DNA of 64,000 bases from Myoxocephalus aenaeus (GCA_038501785.1 JBAMJR010000154.1:3711001-3775000), one strand, 5' to 3'; positions 36,680 through 48,849 are shown, numbered from the stretch's first letter. The notes: a model not told the origin generated them from the letters alone. Translations and numbers: made by a program.

Positions 36680-37078
36680 AAGGCACCTCCCGTCCATCAC
36701 CGCCCTATTACCCATTGAGAACTCTGGGGTGTCCACAGCTCGGACTGTGAGGAACCTGGGCGTGGCGCTGAATGATCAGCTGTCTGTAGTTGCCAACATT
36801 GCCGCGACATCTCGCTCCTGCAGATTCATCCTCCACAACGTTAGGACACGTTCGTTACCCAGGAGGCTCTTGTCAACTTGCACATGCAAATTGCTCGGGC
36901 CCATCCTACATCCAAGACATTGTCCAACAATACTACCCCAGCTCAGCTCTGCAACTGCCAGCTGGCTCGCTCACTCAGAGGGGAGCCCAGTTACCTCTCA
37001 TCACAATCACTGTTTGCTGTTCTGCCCCAACTGTCTCTGTTTCTAAATGAAGCACTTGAAGCAGATCTCCATATATAA
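36680..37078 (+). pseudogene. LINE reverse-transcriptase remnant (C-terminal part)
   Basis: Translates in pieces to motifs from the post-RT region of fish L2/CR1-clade LINEs: TARTVRNLGVALNDQLSVVA, NIAATSRSCRFILHNVRTRS, then in another frame GPSYIQDIVQQYYPSSALQ and SLRGEPSY. The middle part is deleted and frames shift at least twice, so it is dead. Right border approximate. Confidence 0.7.
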
Positions 37079-37084
37079 TGAACG

Positions 37085-37810
37085 TTGCAATTTTGTATCA
37101 ACGTGGTTGAATGCACTTATAGTCAGTGTCTTTGGATATAGTTGTGTATATTGTGTATTCCCTTATATTGATCTTGAACTTCTACGTCAGGTCTTTCTTT
37201 GCCAAAAAAGCTTAAGCTGTACTTTGTTTAGTGGCAATTTGCAAATGCTAACATGCTTCCCTAAGATATATAATATCAAGTTTACACTTTTATGTGTATT
37301 AAAAAAACATAATAACTTTGAAAGAAATGTGTTCTAATGAGATACAAAATGTGACAATTATGTCCTCGACACAGCCAGTAGCAATGATCGTCTGGCTTCT
37401 CTCGCCTCTATACGCACCACAGAGATGACTCATCACGCCCAGCAAATGGCCACAAGAGACAACTCTTTGCTCAGTCTGTTAAGGGCTAAATTACCCACTG
37501 TCCTTTTACATCAGTTGCTGTTTACTCATCTCTCTGTCGTGTGTGAGGATTGAATATAAAACTGTTGAAATGCTCTCAGAGGCCCCGTCCTTCAACCCGG
37601 CAGCCCTTCCTCAAACACCTCCACCAGCATTTTGTTGACGTGCCCATTAAGTCAGCGAGGCCTCCGAGATGTGTTGACTCACATAATTCCCATTTATCCG
37701 TCGAGGTATAGCAATCAGGGGAAACAGATGGCATGAAATGACCAGGACATTTAAGGCACGAAACCGCAGAGCACATCAGCTTATCGCCATGGAAACCGTC
37801 ACGCTCTCAC
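37085..37810. other. Intergenic, no gene seen
   Basis: Unique-looking, moderately GC-rich sequence between the LINE remnant and the right copy of the 32-bp inverted repeat; no open frame with a motif. Confidence 0.35.
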
Positions 37811-37814
37811 AGGT

Positions 37815-37846
37815 TTCTAATGGCCACAATTAGTTGAGGGGAAGAG
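37815..37846. repeat. Perfect 32-bp inverted repeat, right copy
   Basis: Exact reverse complement of 36639-36670. Confidence 0.9.
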
Positions 37847-37849
37847 CAA

Positions 37850-39310
37850 AGTGGGGTAGATCAGAGAGCTGGCCAGATGTTCGAATGTGATTTCAGCAGA
37901 GAGCTTTGACTGCTCTGATTCATCTAAATCACACAGTTATGTGTCTCAATGATGATTACGCGGGTAGTGATGATGAGGTTGTGCTTTGACTTTAAAGCAA
38001 AGACAGAAGCCGACACAGGAGACAGCAGAGGGGACGTCAGCGCTGCATGCTTTATGCACCACGTTGGAAAGAGCTGTCTGAAACAGCGTTCTGTTAAACA
38101 TGAATCGATTGTTTTAGGTGGCTAAAATCCCATCCACAGCAGTACAGTGCTTTGCTCTCGTGCTGGTACTCTTGTTTGTTTCTCTGAAACAGACCACCTT
38201 CTATTGGAATCTATGCCGACTATGAAAAAGTGCCTCATACAACCCCACTTCATAAAATATATCCCTTTTAGACCCTTTTACAGGTTTTAAAACGAGACAG
38301 CTGGAGATTGAGTTTTCAACCATCTCATGGAGCTAGCTAGCAAGCAAGAGATGACGCTGGTCATTACAGATGGCACAAATGACGTTCTTGGACTCATGAG
38401 GGGCTGCTTTTTATATCCTTCTGTCTGAAATCAAGGACCAATTGTTTGAAAAAATTTCAAAATGTCCTTTCACTATTATTATGGTTTCATTACCAAAGGG
38501 TTAATTAGACCTATATATCATAGTCATCAGTCTTTTTCTTCTTCTTTTTTTATTGGTAGTAGGCATCAGTTAGACATTTACAGATGTATTTCAGACAATT
38601 GACATTGCATGTGCAAATTTTTAGATGATGCTCATTTTAGTTATACAGAACAAGGGGTAAAAAACGTAGAATAAACAGCAAAAAAGAAACATCAGTCATT
38701 TTCAATGGAAAAAGCGCTGCAGCTGGGCTGAAAGCAATACACTTTCAGGTGCACATTCTTCACACACGTACGCTCCTCTCCTGTCATAACACACATGCAC
38801 ACTTTCACCTCTTCCCTTCATTGTGAGATTCCTTTTCTTGGTTGTGCACTACAAAGGCAGCTGTATAATGAAGTTTGGCTGACTGACGCACACCTGGAGA
38901 AAGAAGATAAGCACCTGAGTCATGCGTTCAACAAAGAGCTGCTGACCTGCTGGGGAGCGCTTGGGACGACTGTAGGAGACACTTCAGCACACAGGTCTTA
39001 ACATATTGCTCTGGGCCAGAAACACAATTCCCACAGCCCACTGATGCTCTCCATATTTCAGTCACAGTCTCTGAGCACACCAGTGAGGTTGTGTGAGTCA
39101 TCTGCCTCCAAACGCCCCACTATGGCGTTTCACTTTGAAGAGATCAGCATGTGTGCAACGGAGACGGGGCCTCTGGTTGCATTATTTTGTGGCAACAGTT
39201 TGAGTATCTGCGCAAACCCTCTAATCCAAATGCATGCGTATCTGGATATTTGTATGTGTGTGTGGTTGTTTGTGGGGAACATTTTGAGATGCAGTTTTCT
39301 ACCATTGTAC
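37850..39310. other. Intergenic, no gene seen
   Basis: No supported feature. A T-rich patch sits near 38530-38560. Confidence 0.35.
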
Positions 39311-39317
39311 CCTATTT

Positions 39318-39772
39318 CCACTGCATGTTTTGGCTCGACCGGACTCAACTCAATTTTGGTACCTGGTCCATTTCTCTATTTTGCTTTCCACTGTGGATAG
39401 TACCCCCTCGATGTAGGCGGGATTCTGAAACTGCCCTCATCGTCTTCAACCTGAACATATTTTTGTACGTCATATTTTGGGCTGCCATTTTAAAACATTT
39501 GGGTCGAGTGAATACAAGAACATTTTGCTTGGCTTTTTGCCTTTTAAAAATATTGAGTTTGTGCAGGATGTCCTGCACAAGAGACGATTCTAGTGACAAT
39601 TCTCTCTGACCAATCAGTGGTCTGCAATGTTCTAACTCCATTTCTAATATCAGCTCATCTCGCTTGGAATCTCGACCAAGGTGGTACTTTACAAAAACTA
39701 TCCACATCTTATGCTAGTGGAAAACCAACACAGAGCAAGTCAAGTTGAGTAGAGCCGTGCCGCATACAGTGG
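39318..39772. mobile_element. MITE-like element with CCACTG...CAGTGG ends
   Basis: Starts CCACTGCATGTTTTGGCTCG and ends with the approximate complement (GAGCCGTGCCGCATACAGTGG read in two parts: GAGCCGTGCC, GCATACAGTGG). Inside, GGACTCAACTCAATTTTGG and CAAGTCAAGTTGAGTAGAGC extend the imperfect inverted ends. This pattern matches an abundant fish MITE that I cannot name with certainty. The open frames it creates (up to 152 codons) are incidental. Confidence 0.6.
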
Positions 39773-40359
39773 TCATCTCTTTCTGTGGCTCATTAGTCCC
39801 TCCTCTGTTCGCTGAGAGGCCATCGGAACATCCTCGAGGGTCTCAGCAGTTAAAGAGAATGTTTCTTCCGTAAACACCATCCATGTTTACTTTCCAGTTG
39901 GTCTCACGGTTCAGACAGCTGGTTAGATCCCTTTGTGTTGTGATTTACTATTCATTGGCACATTTGGCTGTGCAGCAGTAATTGCAGCATGCAGCAGCAG
40001 CGCCTGCATCTGATGGAGCACAAATGAATAAATAAATCTGAATGGTGGAGCCATTTGAACGTTTGACATTTACTGACGAGGTAATTAAGAGAGCAGTGAG
40101 CAGCGCACAAATGCACAACCCATATTACACTGGTTGATCCTTGCACAGCACAATAACATATTACATACTTTCTCTATGTTACACACATACACACAAACAC
40201 ATGCACACAATCTCTAATGGAAAAAACTAAATGAATAGCCCCAGCACCAAGTCACTCTACAATTACAAGACACAGCATACATTTAGTCACTAATATTACA
40301 ACTTCATCATCACATGGAGTTTGCTCACTTGTCATTGAATTGTAGATTTCCATTTTTGT

Positions 40360-40620
40360 GTGCACTAAGCTCAACATTTTAAGAAATACCTATTTGCTTT
40401 CTTGCGAACTTAGATGAGAAGATTGATACCACTGCTACGTCGGTTAATGAAAATGTTAAGCTACAGCCAGGAGCTGGTTAGCTTAGCTTTGCATAACAAC
40501 TTGGGATAGCAGACCTGCTCTGTTCAAAGGTAACAAAATCTGCCTACATTCACCTCCTACGCTCAGTAAATAACACATTATATCTAATGTGTTGATTTAA
40601 TACAAAAACAACAATTGCCT
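40360..40620 (+). repeat. Dispersed fish repeat fragment
   Basis: Contains TAGATGAGAAGATTGATACC, AAGCTACAGCCAGGAGCTGG, TTAGCTTAGC and GTAACAAAATCTGCCTAC in the order known from a common fish repeat. Part of the same unit seems to recur inverted at about 58430-58510 (AAGCTAACCAGCCGG). Confidence 0.55.
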
Positions 40621-40869
40621 TCATTCCTTCACAATAAAGCATTTACTTTAGGTTTCCATCTCCACCGTGTGACTACCGTAAAAGCTCCGGCCAGTTGGCT
40701 CAAAGCTTGGCAGCAAACTTTTTAACAAGACCAAAGGGACCATCTCTACTTCTCCCGTCGTTGGCTCCCTGTCAGAGTTGAAAGGGAAAGCTTGATAATA
40801 GTTATCAAGCACCACAAAGTCTAAAAACGGCATAGCATTACGGGGAGCATTACTCCCCCAGCCCATCGG

Positions 40870-42305
40870 GGGCTCACGTCTCCCCAGTGACGACCCTCAC
40901 TATTCTGGAGAGGGACGTCAACAGGCTCTTTAAAAAGCAGAACCCCCGCAAAGCAACGGGCCCGGACTCTGTCTCACCCTCCACCCTGAAGCACTGTGCT
41001 GATCAGCTGTCTCCGGTGTTCACAGAGATCTTCAACACCTCCCTGGAGACATGCCACGTGCCAGCCTGCTTCAAGGCCTCCACCATCATCCCCGTCCCCA
41101 AAAAACCCAGGATCACAGGACTCAATGACTACAGGCCTGTCGCCCTGACCTCTGTGGTCATGAAGTCCTTTGAGCGCCTGGTCCTGTCCCACCTCAAAAC
41201 CCTGACTGACCCACTCCTGGACCCTCTGCAGTTCGCCTACAGGGCCAACAAGTCTGTAGACGATGCTGTCAACATGGCCCTCCATTACATCCTCCAGCAT
41301 CTGGACTCCCCAGGAACCTACGCCAGGATCCTGTTCGTGGACTTCAGCTCTGCCTTCAACACCATCATCCCGTCTCTGCTGCATGACAAGCTCTCCCAGC
41401 TGCACGTGCCCGACTCCACCTGCAGGTGGATCACAGACTTCCTGACTGACAGGAAGCAGCACGTGAAGCTGGGGAAACACGTCTCAGGCTCTCGGTCCAC
41501 CAGCACCGGTTCCCCCCAAGGCTGCGTTCTTTCCCCTCTGCTCTTCTCGCTGTACACCAACAGCTGCACCTCCAGTCACCAGTCCGTCAAGCTCCTGAAG
41601 TTCGCGGATGACACCACCCTCATTGGACTCATCTCTGGTGGGGACGAGTCCGCCTACAGGTGGGAGACTGACCACCTGGAGACCTGGTGCAGCCAGAACA
41701 ACCTGGAGCTCAACGCTCTGAAGACAGTGGAGATGGTTGTGGACTTCAGGAAGAACGCAGCCCCACCCGCCCCTCTCATCCTGTGTGACTCCCCCGTCGA
41801 CGCTGTGGAGTCCTTCCGCTTCCTGGGCTCCATCATTACCCAGGACCTCAAGTGGGAGCTGAACATCAGGGCTCGGGTCCCCCACTGACTCGGAAACCCC
41901 CAGTTATTTTTATTTTTATTTTCATTTTCATTTTTATTTTTCTCTTCTTTCTTTCTCCTTACCGGTCACTCCTCTGCACACTTCATATTTAAACACTCAT
42001 GCCACTTAACATACACTTTTAACTTAAACACTGTTCACTTTAACATACACTTTAACTTAAACACACATGTCACTTTAACGTACACTCACATTAACGTATC
42101 TGTTGTCTGAGCACTTTATCTTATCTTATCTTATCTTACACTTATTTAATACCCATTGCACTGTTGTTGTCGTTGATTGTTGATTGTTGTTTGTCTCGTC
42201 TAATGTCCCATGTCCAATGTATGCACCTTCCGCTTCGAAAAATTCCTCGTTTGTGAAAACATTCCTGGCAATAAACAGTTTCTGATTCTGATTCTGATTC
42301 TGATT
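40870..42305 (+). mobile_element. L2/CR1-clade LINE, 5'-truncated and internally deleted
   Basis: Starts within the reverse-transcriptase ORF, loses the region after the RT thumb, and runs through a 3' UTR with TTATCTTATCTTATCTTA (42118-42136) to a tail of TTCTGA/TTCTGATT repeats (about 42282-42305) after CAATAAACAG. Short tandem-repeat tails instead of poly(A) are typical of L2/CR1-type LINEs. Confidence 0.85.
40887..41888 (+). pseudogene. LINE reverse transcriptase domain, partial, frame open
   Basis: About 330 codons without a stop. RT motifs in order: KATGPDSVSPSTLKHCADQL, DYRPVALTSVVMKSFERLVL, motif A FVDFSSAFNTI, motif B GSPQGCVLSPLLFSLYTN, motif C KFADDTTLIGL (FADD catalytic pair), thumb FRFLGSIITQDLKWE. 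This enzyme copies LINE RNA into DNA at the target. The endonuclease half is absent, there is no real start codon at the left end (the frame enters from the truncation), and after KWELNI the sequence jumps to unrelated residues and a stop, so the protein is incomplete. The open frame suggests recent insertion. Confidence 0.9.
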
Positions 42306-42309
42306 AAAC

Positions 42310-42850
42310 ATGTTCAGATTCACTATTTCGTTCATCGCTCGTCAGTTAAGCAGCGGTTCCCAACCTGGGGAGAAATGTGCCAAATTTTGCTCATGGCTCA
42401 CAATTCCTAGACATATAGGCTATCTTGTTTGTTTAATTCCTAAAAAAAAAAAAACTACAATATGTCAAAGCAACAATTTGCTCTTTCATGGGAGATTACA
42501 GGCTGCACTACTTTTGGCTGGGAGCAACCAAAGGAGGCATCAGGATGTCACTGCTCCCGGCAAAGTTAAGTTAAGCTAACATATACGATAAGTTGATTTA
42601 TATTTACTGGACAGATATGAGAGGAGGCTCTCAATATTCTCATCTAACGTCCCTATTTCTCCAAATGTCATTTCTCCTCTTTGAATTGCACAGACCTGCT
42701 GGGAAGTTATCAGATTCATAATAAATATGGCGTCCTCCCTCCTCCCCTCCCCTGCATGCTGCCAGGAAGGTGTCAAATTAAATATCAATATACCGTTCCT
42801 TCCTCCCTTTCCTCCTCTCCTCCTTTCCTTCCCTTCAGGCCAACAAGCCA
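42310..42850. other. No gene seen; possible hAT-type end at 42348
   Basis: CAGCGGTTCCCAACCTGGGG at about 42349-42368 resembles the terminal sequence of a common fish hAT family; no matching right end found nearby. Confidence 0.3.
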
Positions 42851-42859
42851 CACAATCAG

Positions 42860-43330
42860 AGCTCGCTGGCTCCGCCCCCTCAGTGGATGTGGATGCGAGG
42901 AAAAAGGCCATCAACAGAGTGACAGACAGCACAGCCTCTCCGCGCTGCTCCGCGTAGTAGTGGATCTCTCCTCTGTGGACGGAGAGCAGAGGCGAGACAA
43001 ACTGACTCGCATGCTTGCTGTGCAACAAGGCGAACTGGACCAAAAATGGACCTCCGGACAGCAGCAGCAGCATCCAGTGAGGACCGACTCTGGTTTTAGG
43101 TAAGGCTTTGTTCGCTCTCCGCAGCGTTTCCATACAGATCTGCATTTGCTGCTTCAGCGCGTTTTGTGCAGGACGCGCAGGATGTGCACGCGCGCTGTTT
43201 GCGAAAAACGATTCAATATGTCGGGGCTCTCTGAGATCAAACCTGCGGATGTAACATGTAGGAGACAAATCCTTTGTCTGCGTTACTTTCACCGGAGCAC
43301 GGTCGGTGATCATCAGAGGAAGCTCGTTTA
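42860..43330 (+). promoter_or_regulatory. st6gal2: CpG-rich promoter-like region of st6gal2 (candidate)
   Basis: CpG density rises sharply compared with its surroundings (CTCCGCGCTGCTCCGCG, GCACGCGCGCTG), with a GC-box-like CTCCGCCCCCT at about 42871. This is the only CpG-island-like stretch in the intergenic part and precedes st6gal2 on the same strand. It could instead be the promoter of an unannotated transcript. Confidence 0.5.
42890..43099 (+). other. st6gal2: Candidate non-coding first exon of st6gal2
   Basis: Ends at a strong donor (TTTTAG|GTAAGG). It holds an ATG at 43011 whose frame is open to the donor and, if spliced to the next candidate exon (61325), continues in frame to a TAG. 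The left end is unknown. Assignment to st6gal2 is inferred from strand, position and the absence of another downstream gene. Confidence 0.45.
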
Positions 43331-45060
43331 ACCGGCAGCTCATTTAGTGTCCGCGCGCTTCTTTTTTGGGGGGGTTCACACTAATAATTGGTTCAATAAA
43401 ACATGAGGAGCAAAATTGACAGACGCAGCAGAGTTCAATGTGTATCGGGTCGATCATGATGGCGCTCGTCTGGATGGTGCCATTGAGTCCTGTGAGAAAA
43501 CCCTGTTTCTCCACACTGAAGAGTCCGTGCACAGCTCTCAGTGAACGCAGGCCTGCACGCTGTGTAGACTTGAGGAGAAGATGCAGAGCTTTATTGTTCC
43601 CTTGATACTTAGTTCTTGTTTAACAGCTTCATGCACATGGGGAAAGACCATTCAAAACAGGAAACCCAGGCCAAGACCAGAGCTCAGGGGACGTGATCTG
43701 GAAGTCATATTAATGATAAAATGCCCCCAATTTGAACCCACTTATTCCTGATATATTACATTGTTGTTTTAATAAGGGAACTTGCATGTGTAGGTCTGTG
43801 CCACTCTGTTGTCATGATTCAAATAACATGCTCCTGTTGAGGAGCAGTGTTGAAATGTTTGTTTCACATGGCTGCACTTTCATCCGCACCGCTTCTTTGT
43901 ACTGTAGAAGGCTTTTGTTTAGAGCAAGTTCAAATCAGAAAACACCTCAGCTTACAGAGCAAGTGCTTTTAATTAAACACAAAGCCATGATGGCAATCAT
44001 TCACCATCACATGATTGAGGGAAGTAAAGTAATTTACAAGTAGAGGAAAACAAGTGTCGAGGCCAATTATGTGTTTTTCTGTGGGGGTTGGAAGTTGGTT
44101 TGAAGTTCATGTTGTCTGATATTAACAGGATAGTGGAGGTTTAGCACTCTAAGCTGTCGCGACTTTTCTCAATGTAAACAAAACATGTGATCACTTCACC
44201 TTCGATAACAGGTGCAGAGATGGAAAGTCAAGTGAAACTTCTTACAAGTAGAAACACACCCACGTTCTCACTTCACTGGAGACAAAGACACCAATCTGTC
44301 TTTTGTAATTTGTTGCAGCACAGGGAAGAAACTTAAAAAGTCTGTCTTGCAGGTTATAGTGACATTGCATCAGAACAGTGTCATTTGCTTTGTGTGTGGA
44401 CATATGTATTCAGCAGCTGCTGAATACATATGTGCACTTTGTTTTTCAGAGATTTTGAGCGATTGTGACAAGGACACAATTTAGTGGACAGTGTTTTTAA
44501 CCAGCAGAGTACAACTGAAAAGACACACATTCTAAAAAACCAAAGTTAAATTATTTATCTTTTTTTTTTTTTTTTTGCGAGGACATTTTCTTTCATAGTA
44601 AGTGAACTATAGATGTTACTACCCACTCTCGTACGATGTATTATGAATGTGCTAATGGAAAGCCTACCTGATACATGCACATACCCCCACACACCAATGT
44701 GTAAAAGCGTTGCGAGTCTCACAGAACATCTGCATTATTGCTTTTCCACAAAAGTATGTAATTACTGCGAGGTTTGCTACACACTGGCTGGCACCTCCTT
44801 TGTCTCTCCAGCTGGATATTTATTATCTCAAACGAGGAGGGCTCTCTGCGTGTGCAGACAGAGTACAGGTGTGTTGGAGAGCGGCTTTCTTTGTCTGCAT
44901 CAACATTCTGCCACTTTTCTCCTACAATGACAAACCACCCTGCAGCTATTTTCCTCATTTATATTATCATGTTTTTCACAAAATCTATCCGTTCTGAACA
45001 TGAGCTTAGACTTCACTCCACTTTATAGTTGCTGGCATTTTGCTTGGCTGGTTGTATTGT
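43110..45060. other. Probable st6gal2 intron 1, no gene seen
   Basis: Contains one perfect 34-bp palindrome (44400-44433) and a run of about 16 T near 44560. Open frames up to 105 codons lack motifs. Confidence 0.4.
44400..44433. repeat. Perfect 34-bp palindrome
   Basis: Half-site ACATATGTATTCAGCAG followed with no spacer by its exact complement; centre CAGCTG is an E-box core. Capable of cruciform or hairpin formation. Confidence 0.95.

Positions 45061-45063
<3 letters not shown>

Positions 45064-45111
<48 letters not shown>
45064..45111. repeat. Homopolymer of 48 T
   Basis: Uninterrupted 48-base T run. It could be the poly(A) tail of a minus-strand retro-insertion, but no target duplication or source gene was recognised. 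Confidence 0.9.
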
Positions 45112-45114
<3 letters not shown>

Positions 45115-46129
45115 CAAGGAGATTCTCCAAAGATTTTAGAAACAGGAGAAATTGTCAAGTTCCCAAATTGTGTTTTATTTCTTTTGACTCTCATTCACGA
45201 AATATCTGAATTAACCGTAAACGTACAAGTTAATTTCAGACGCTATGTTCCGGACGTTTCAGACGCTATGTTCCCAAAAAAGCTACCGTCTCCAACCACA
45301 AGCAAAATGCTGTCTGCTAAGCCACAAAATAGTGGTGAGGGCTTGCTGCTGTTCTAAAAATACCAATTGATGAAATGCATAATTGCTGTCAGTGATGACC
45401 CAGTAACGGAGGTAACTGGTTAGTCAAAGATTGACTGCTCTGATTAGCATCGCACCACAGGAAGTAGGAGAAGGGAAGTGAGTTATGTGGAATAGACACT
45501 CAATCAGATGGAGTGGAACACGAATCCCAGTGAGGTGTATACATTGAATACTTTCGTTCTGATTAGGTCAATCAATACTGAGCAAAGCAAAAACATTTTG
45601 GAATGTGCAAGTATTTTCTGATGTGTTGGCGTGTGTATAAGGGGAGTGTGTGACTGACTGACCTCACAGCATTGAGGGGAAAATGGAAAACAGATTCCAG
45701 GACAGAAAAGGAAGGTGTTATACTTCAGGGACACATTTATGTACTGTCCACTCTCAGACTGTAAATGCATACAGATGTTCTTCCGCTGAAAGACAGATGT
45801 GCAACGGTTGTTCATCTCACCAGCAGCAGAGTGAAGTGTCTTTTTAATCTCTTTATTTTAATTTTTTTAAGACTGCGCAGAACAGTCTCATTGATTTAAC
45901 CACACGGTAATATTGTCTGACATAAGATTGAGGTTTAAAAACTGTCAATTGAAAATTAGAAGGTTTTAAATGTCTATTATTTAATATTGATGTAAAGAAT
46001 GGGGCCTAATAACAGGGTTGTTTTTTTTGGGCCACCTGGGGGCAGTAGAGTTTTGAACACTATTGACCTATATCATCACCTTTTTAGTTGATGTGGTGGA
46101 CTGTTAGCACACTGTTGTTTTTTAAACTT

Positions 46130-46285
46130 ATTTTCACATCCTGCATTTCCTGAGCAACATTATCATTCTTTTTTTCTTCTGGTCAACAGATGAATGGAAG
46201 TCCAATATTCACTCTCTTTTTAGCTGTTTTTTTTTTTTGGTCTCTACCAACCCCTGAGGGAAATATCTGGCTCTTAAGCTACTTT
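46130..46285 (-). repeat. Dispersed teleost-type repeat fragment (copy 2 of 3)
   Basis: Reverse complement reads GAGCCAGATATTTCCCTCAG ... AGAGTGAATATTGGACTTCC, matching the copy at 8640-8790. Confidence 0.5.
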
Positions 46286-46289
46286 AAAC

Positions 46290-48840
46290 ATGAAATATGA
46301 TGATTTCCTCATCTCCCTGTATCTCAGTGCTCCGTATCCCTCAGCTGCTCATTAACTTTTCCATCAACACTGTAGCTGCTTTTTAGTTTCTCTGCAAATT
46401 GTAATTTTAACTGTCCTAATCTAGAGCTAGAGCTTCCTTTTTAATCTGTTGCAGGCTGTATACTGTATGTGGAGATACCGCACAAAGGAGTGGAAGGATT
46501 GCATGGGCAGGACACTCTGGGAAGGTGGAGGCGTAATTTCAGATGAGCGCTAACCGGCCAGAGCAGCAGTTATCTGAGCTCGGCCTTCAAAAGCAGGAGC
46601 GCTGGAGTCATCAAGACCAGCTGTGTCCCTCACTCCTGGCTTCGAGTGTGAGCACTCGGAGGACACGACTCCTTCATGAGAAACACATGGGCGTCCAGGG
46701 TTATTAGCCGTCTTCACGAGATTGTAAACTTCCTTCGAGGAGTTGTTTAGGCACTCGTTTCTGTGTGTTTGATGTGTGGCGCTCTACTCCTCATGTTGAG
46801 TCGTCTTAAACAGCGACATGGGATGGTTTGAGCAGCTTATTGTGGCGTAGCTTTCATAGTTGCTCTATAAATCTCTGATGGGTTGCTAATCTCAGTCTGG
46901 GTTTAGAAGCAAGTGTCCAGAGTTCAGGCAGATTATAGAGAGGTTAAGCTGTCTGGAAATGGCTGTAGTGCTGTAGATTAGTGGGCTTGTTCTCTGGGCA
47001 GTCAAACATGATTTTCTCCATAAATACAAATGTGTGGAGCCCTGATATGCATAAATCCTGTCAGCATCATTTTTGAAGCACAAGCTTATGCGTTAAACTG
47101 TAAAATCTGCTCTTTTGTGTCTGGACAAGAGACATGTTACTGGTTTTAGCTCTTGGAGTAGCAGCAGCTGCCTAGGCCTCCTTTTCCAAACATGCATGAG
47201 CAGGCAGTTTGAACTCCTATGAATTTATTCCTAGTTCAGAGACAAATGGAGTGAGGGTCATTGCAAGTATAAGAGGGTGACTAGTCATGCAGTCTGATTG
47301 TACAAACATTACGACCGTTCAGTCTCCCCCAAGAAGCCGAATAGACAGTGAATTGGGCTTTAAGTGGACTTCCTCTACGTTCTCACATCAAACGCCCGCC
47401 CGCTGTGGGCGTCGGCGCTCCCGGCGGTATTTATGGGCCCTAATGTGAGGTGTAGAGCTGCATTTCCTTCATAGGACCTTGCTGTTGGCAGGCTGTATTG
47501 GAGAGGGCTCTGTGCACCGTGAAAGCCTGTCATCAAGAACTGCTGCCCTGTGTGATTTATCAGAATGGGATGTGCTGAGAAGGTCAGCATGATTCAAGTC
47601 TTCCCGGCAGCGTGATTTCGTCAGATGTCCTTTCTTCTTAAGTGGAGGTTACTTTGTGACTTGTGAAGTGCTTTTACAATAAAAACAGCGTTGTCGGATT
47701 CAAACTTCTAAGTCGGCCTCCTGTTTAATGTTTACATTGAACAGCCAGTCGATGGCTGATGACTTTCTCACTCGGAATGAGTCAGAGACACGTTTTCTCT
47801 CAAGGTCTGTGGCAGGCTGCGAGCTTTAAATGCAACGCGTCCTCTCTGCCCTTGTAATTACAAGACGCATGAACACTTCACTTGGTGCTCTGATGGAAAG
47901 AGAGGGGCTAATTGGGAGTACAAAGAAGTATTCCAGGTGTGTGTGTGTTACTGTGTCTAGGTGTCAGCTCAGTATTATGGATGGTGTGCGCACAATGAGT
48001 CATTCTGCAGAGAGTAGACCATGCAGCATGTCGAGCCTGTCGTATATCCTCTCCGTTTTGTGGATCAGGTATGAATTTTCTACAGCAGATGGACTGTGAC
48101 AGGTGTGTGTGTGTGTGTGAGAGGGACTTCCGCCTCCCCGCACTTCTTGGCCAATATTGGGTGTAGTCGCTTCTTTCGAGGAAGATTAATGAGTGTCCAA
48201 GCACGCCTTTGCAAAAATAGACATTTTCGCTCTGCTGATATAATCGGTACTGTGGTTGAAGGAGGATAGGAGGAGATGGGACGGACCTAATCTGCCTCAG
48301 CGGGATCAGTCTTTAATGGAGTTAGTACTTTCTGCTCTGACCTTGCTGGACCTGGTATTACAACCACATGAAGCATGCCTTATGATTCTGCTACCGTCAA
48401 CAGAGAATCAGGATGAAGGATTTCTTGTTTTCCTTTTGATCATTTCACAAGATTAAGACCACGATTTTATATTTTTGTGTGTATATATCGTGCATGTAAT
48501 ATTATGTATGTAACCTATATATATTTTCTCCTTTTACCATGGAGGCAGAGCTTCCAAGGAGAGTGAAAGCCAGTGTACTATTCATAAACCTAACATCACA
48601 TACAGCGAACCAAATACATCTTTGCTTCAAGATACAAACCTAAACCTGCCCTGAATAACATATTTATATTAACAATGGGTCAAAGTGTGTAATTTAAAAG
48701 GCCTCATTTCAAGTGCTTACCGACTTATCACCAAGTTCCCCGTTTAGATGATATATATTTTTTTGTTTTGTTGATTCACCCTTGCCACTCTCATCCGCCT
48801 AGTTTAGCGGACTGTGGTTTCCAGTGAAAATGCTTTGTTG
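46290..48840. other. Intron 1 of st6gal2 (inferred), no gene seen
   Basis: Relatively unique and GC-balanced, for example 46460-46720 and 47370-47620. Possible conserved non-coding DNA; not provable here. Confidence 0.35.
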
Positions 48841-48849
48841 AACTTACTG

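Noticed and set aside
39151..39609. 152-codon frame and an overlapping 120-codon antisense frame
   Set aside because: Both fall within the MITE-like element at 39318-39772 and its flank; no protein family resemblance.
13490..40860. tRNA or other structural RNA genes outside SINEs
   Set aside because: Apart from SINE heads no cloverleaf with paired arms and both boxes was recognised; a tRNA scan would decide.
40974..41885. 168- and 133-codon frames opposite the LINE reverse transcriptase
   Set aside because: Antisense shadows of the GC-rich RT coding region.
42576..43343. 255-codon open frame on the minus strand
   Set aside because: It lies antisense to the CpG-rich candidate first exon of st6gal2; high GC removes stops by chance. 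No domain, signal peptide or family motif is visible.
45064..45111. Processed pseudogene with poly(A) tail on the minus strand
   Set aside because: A 48-T run exists, but neither coding remnants upstream on that strand nor flanking direct repeats were found.
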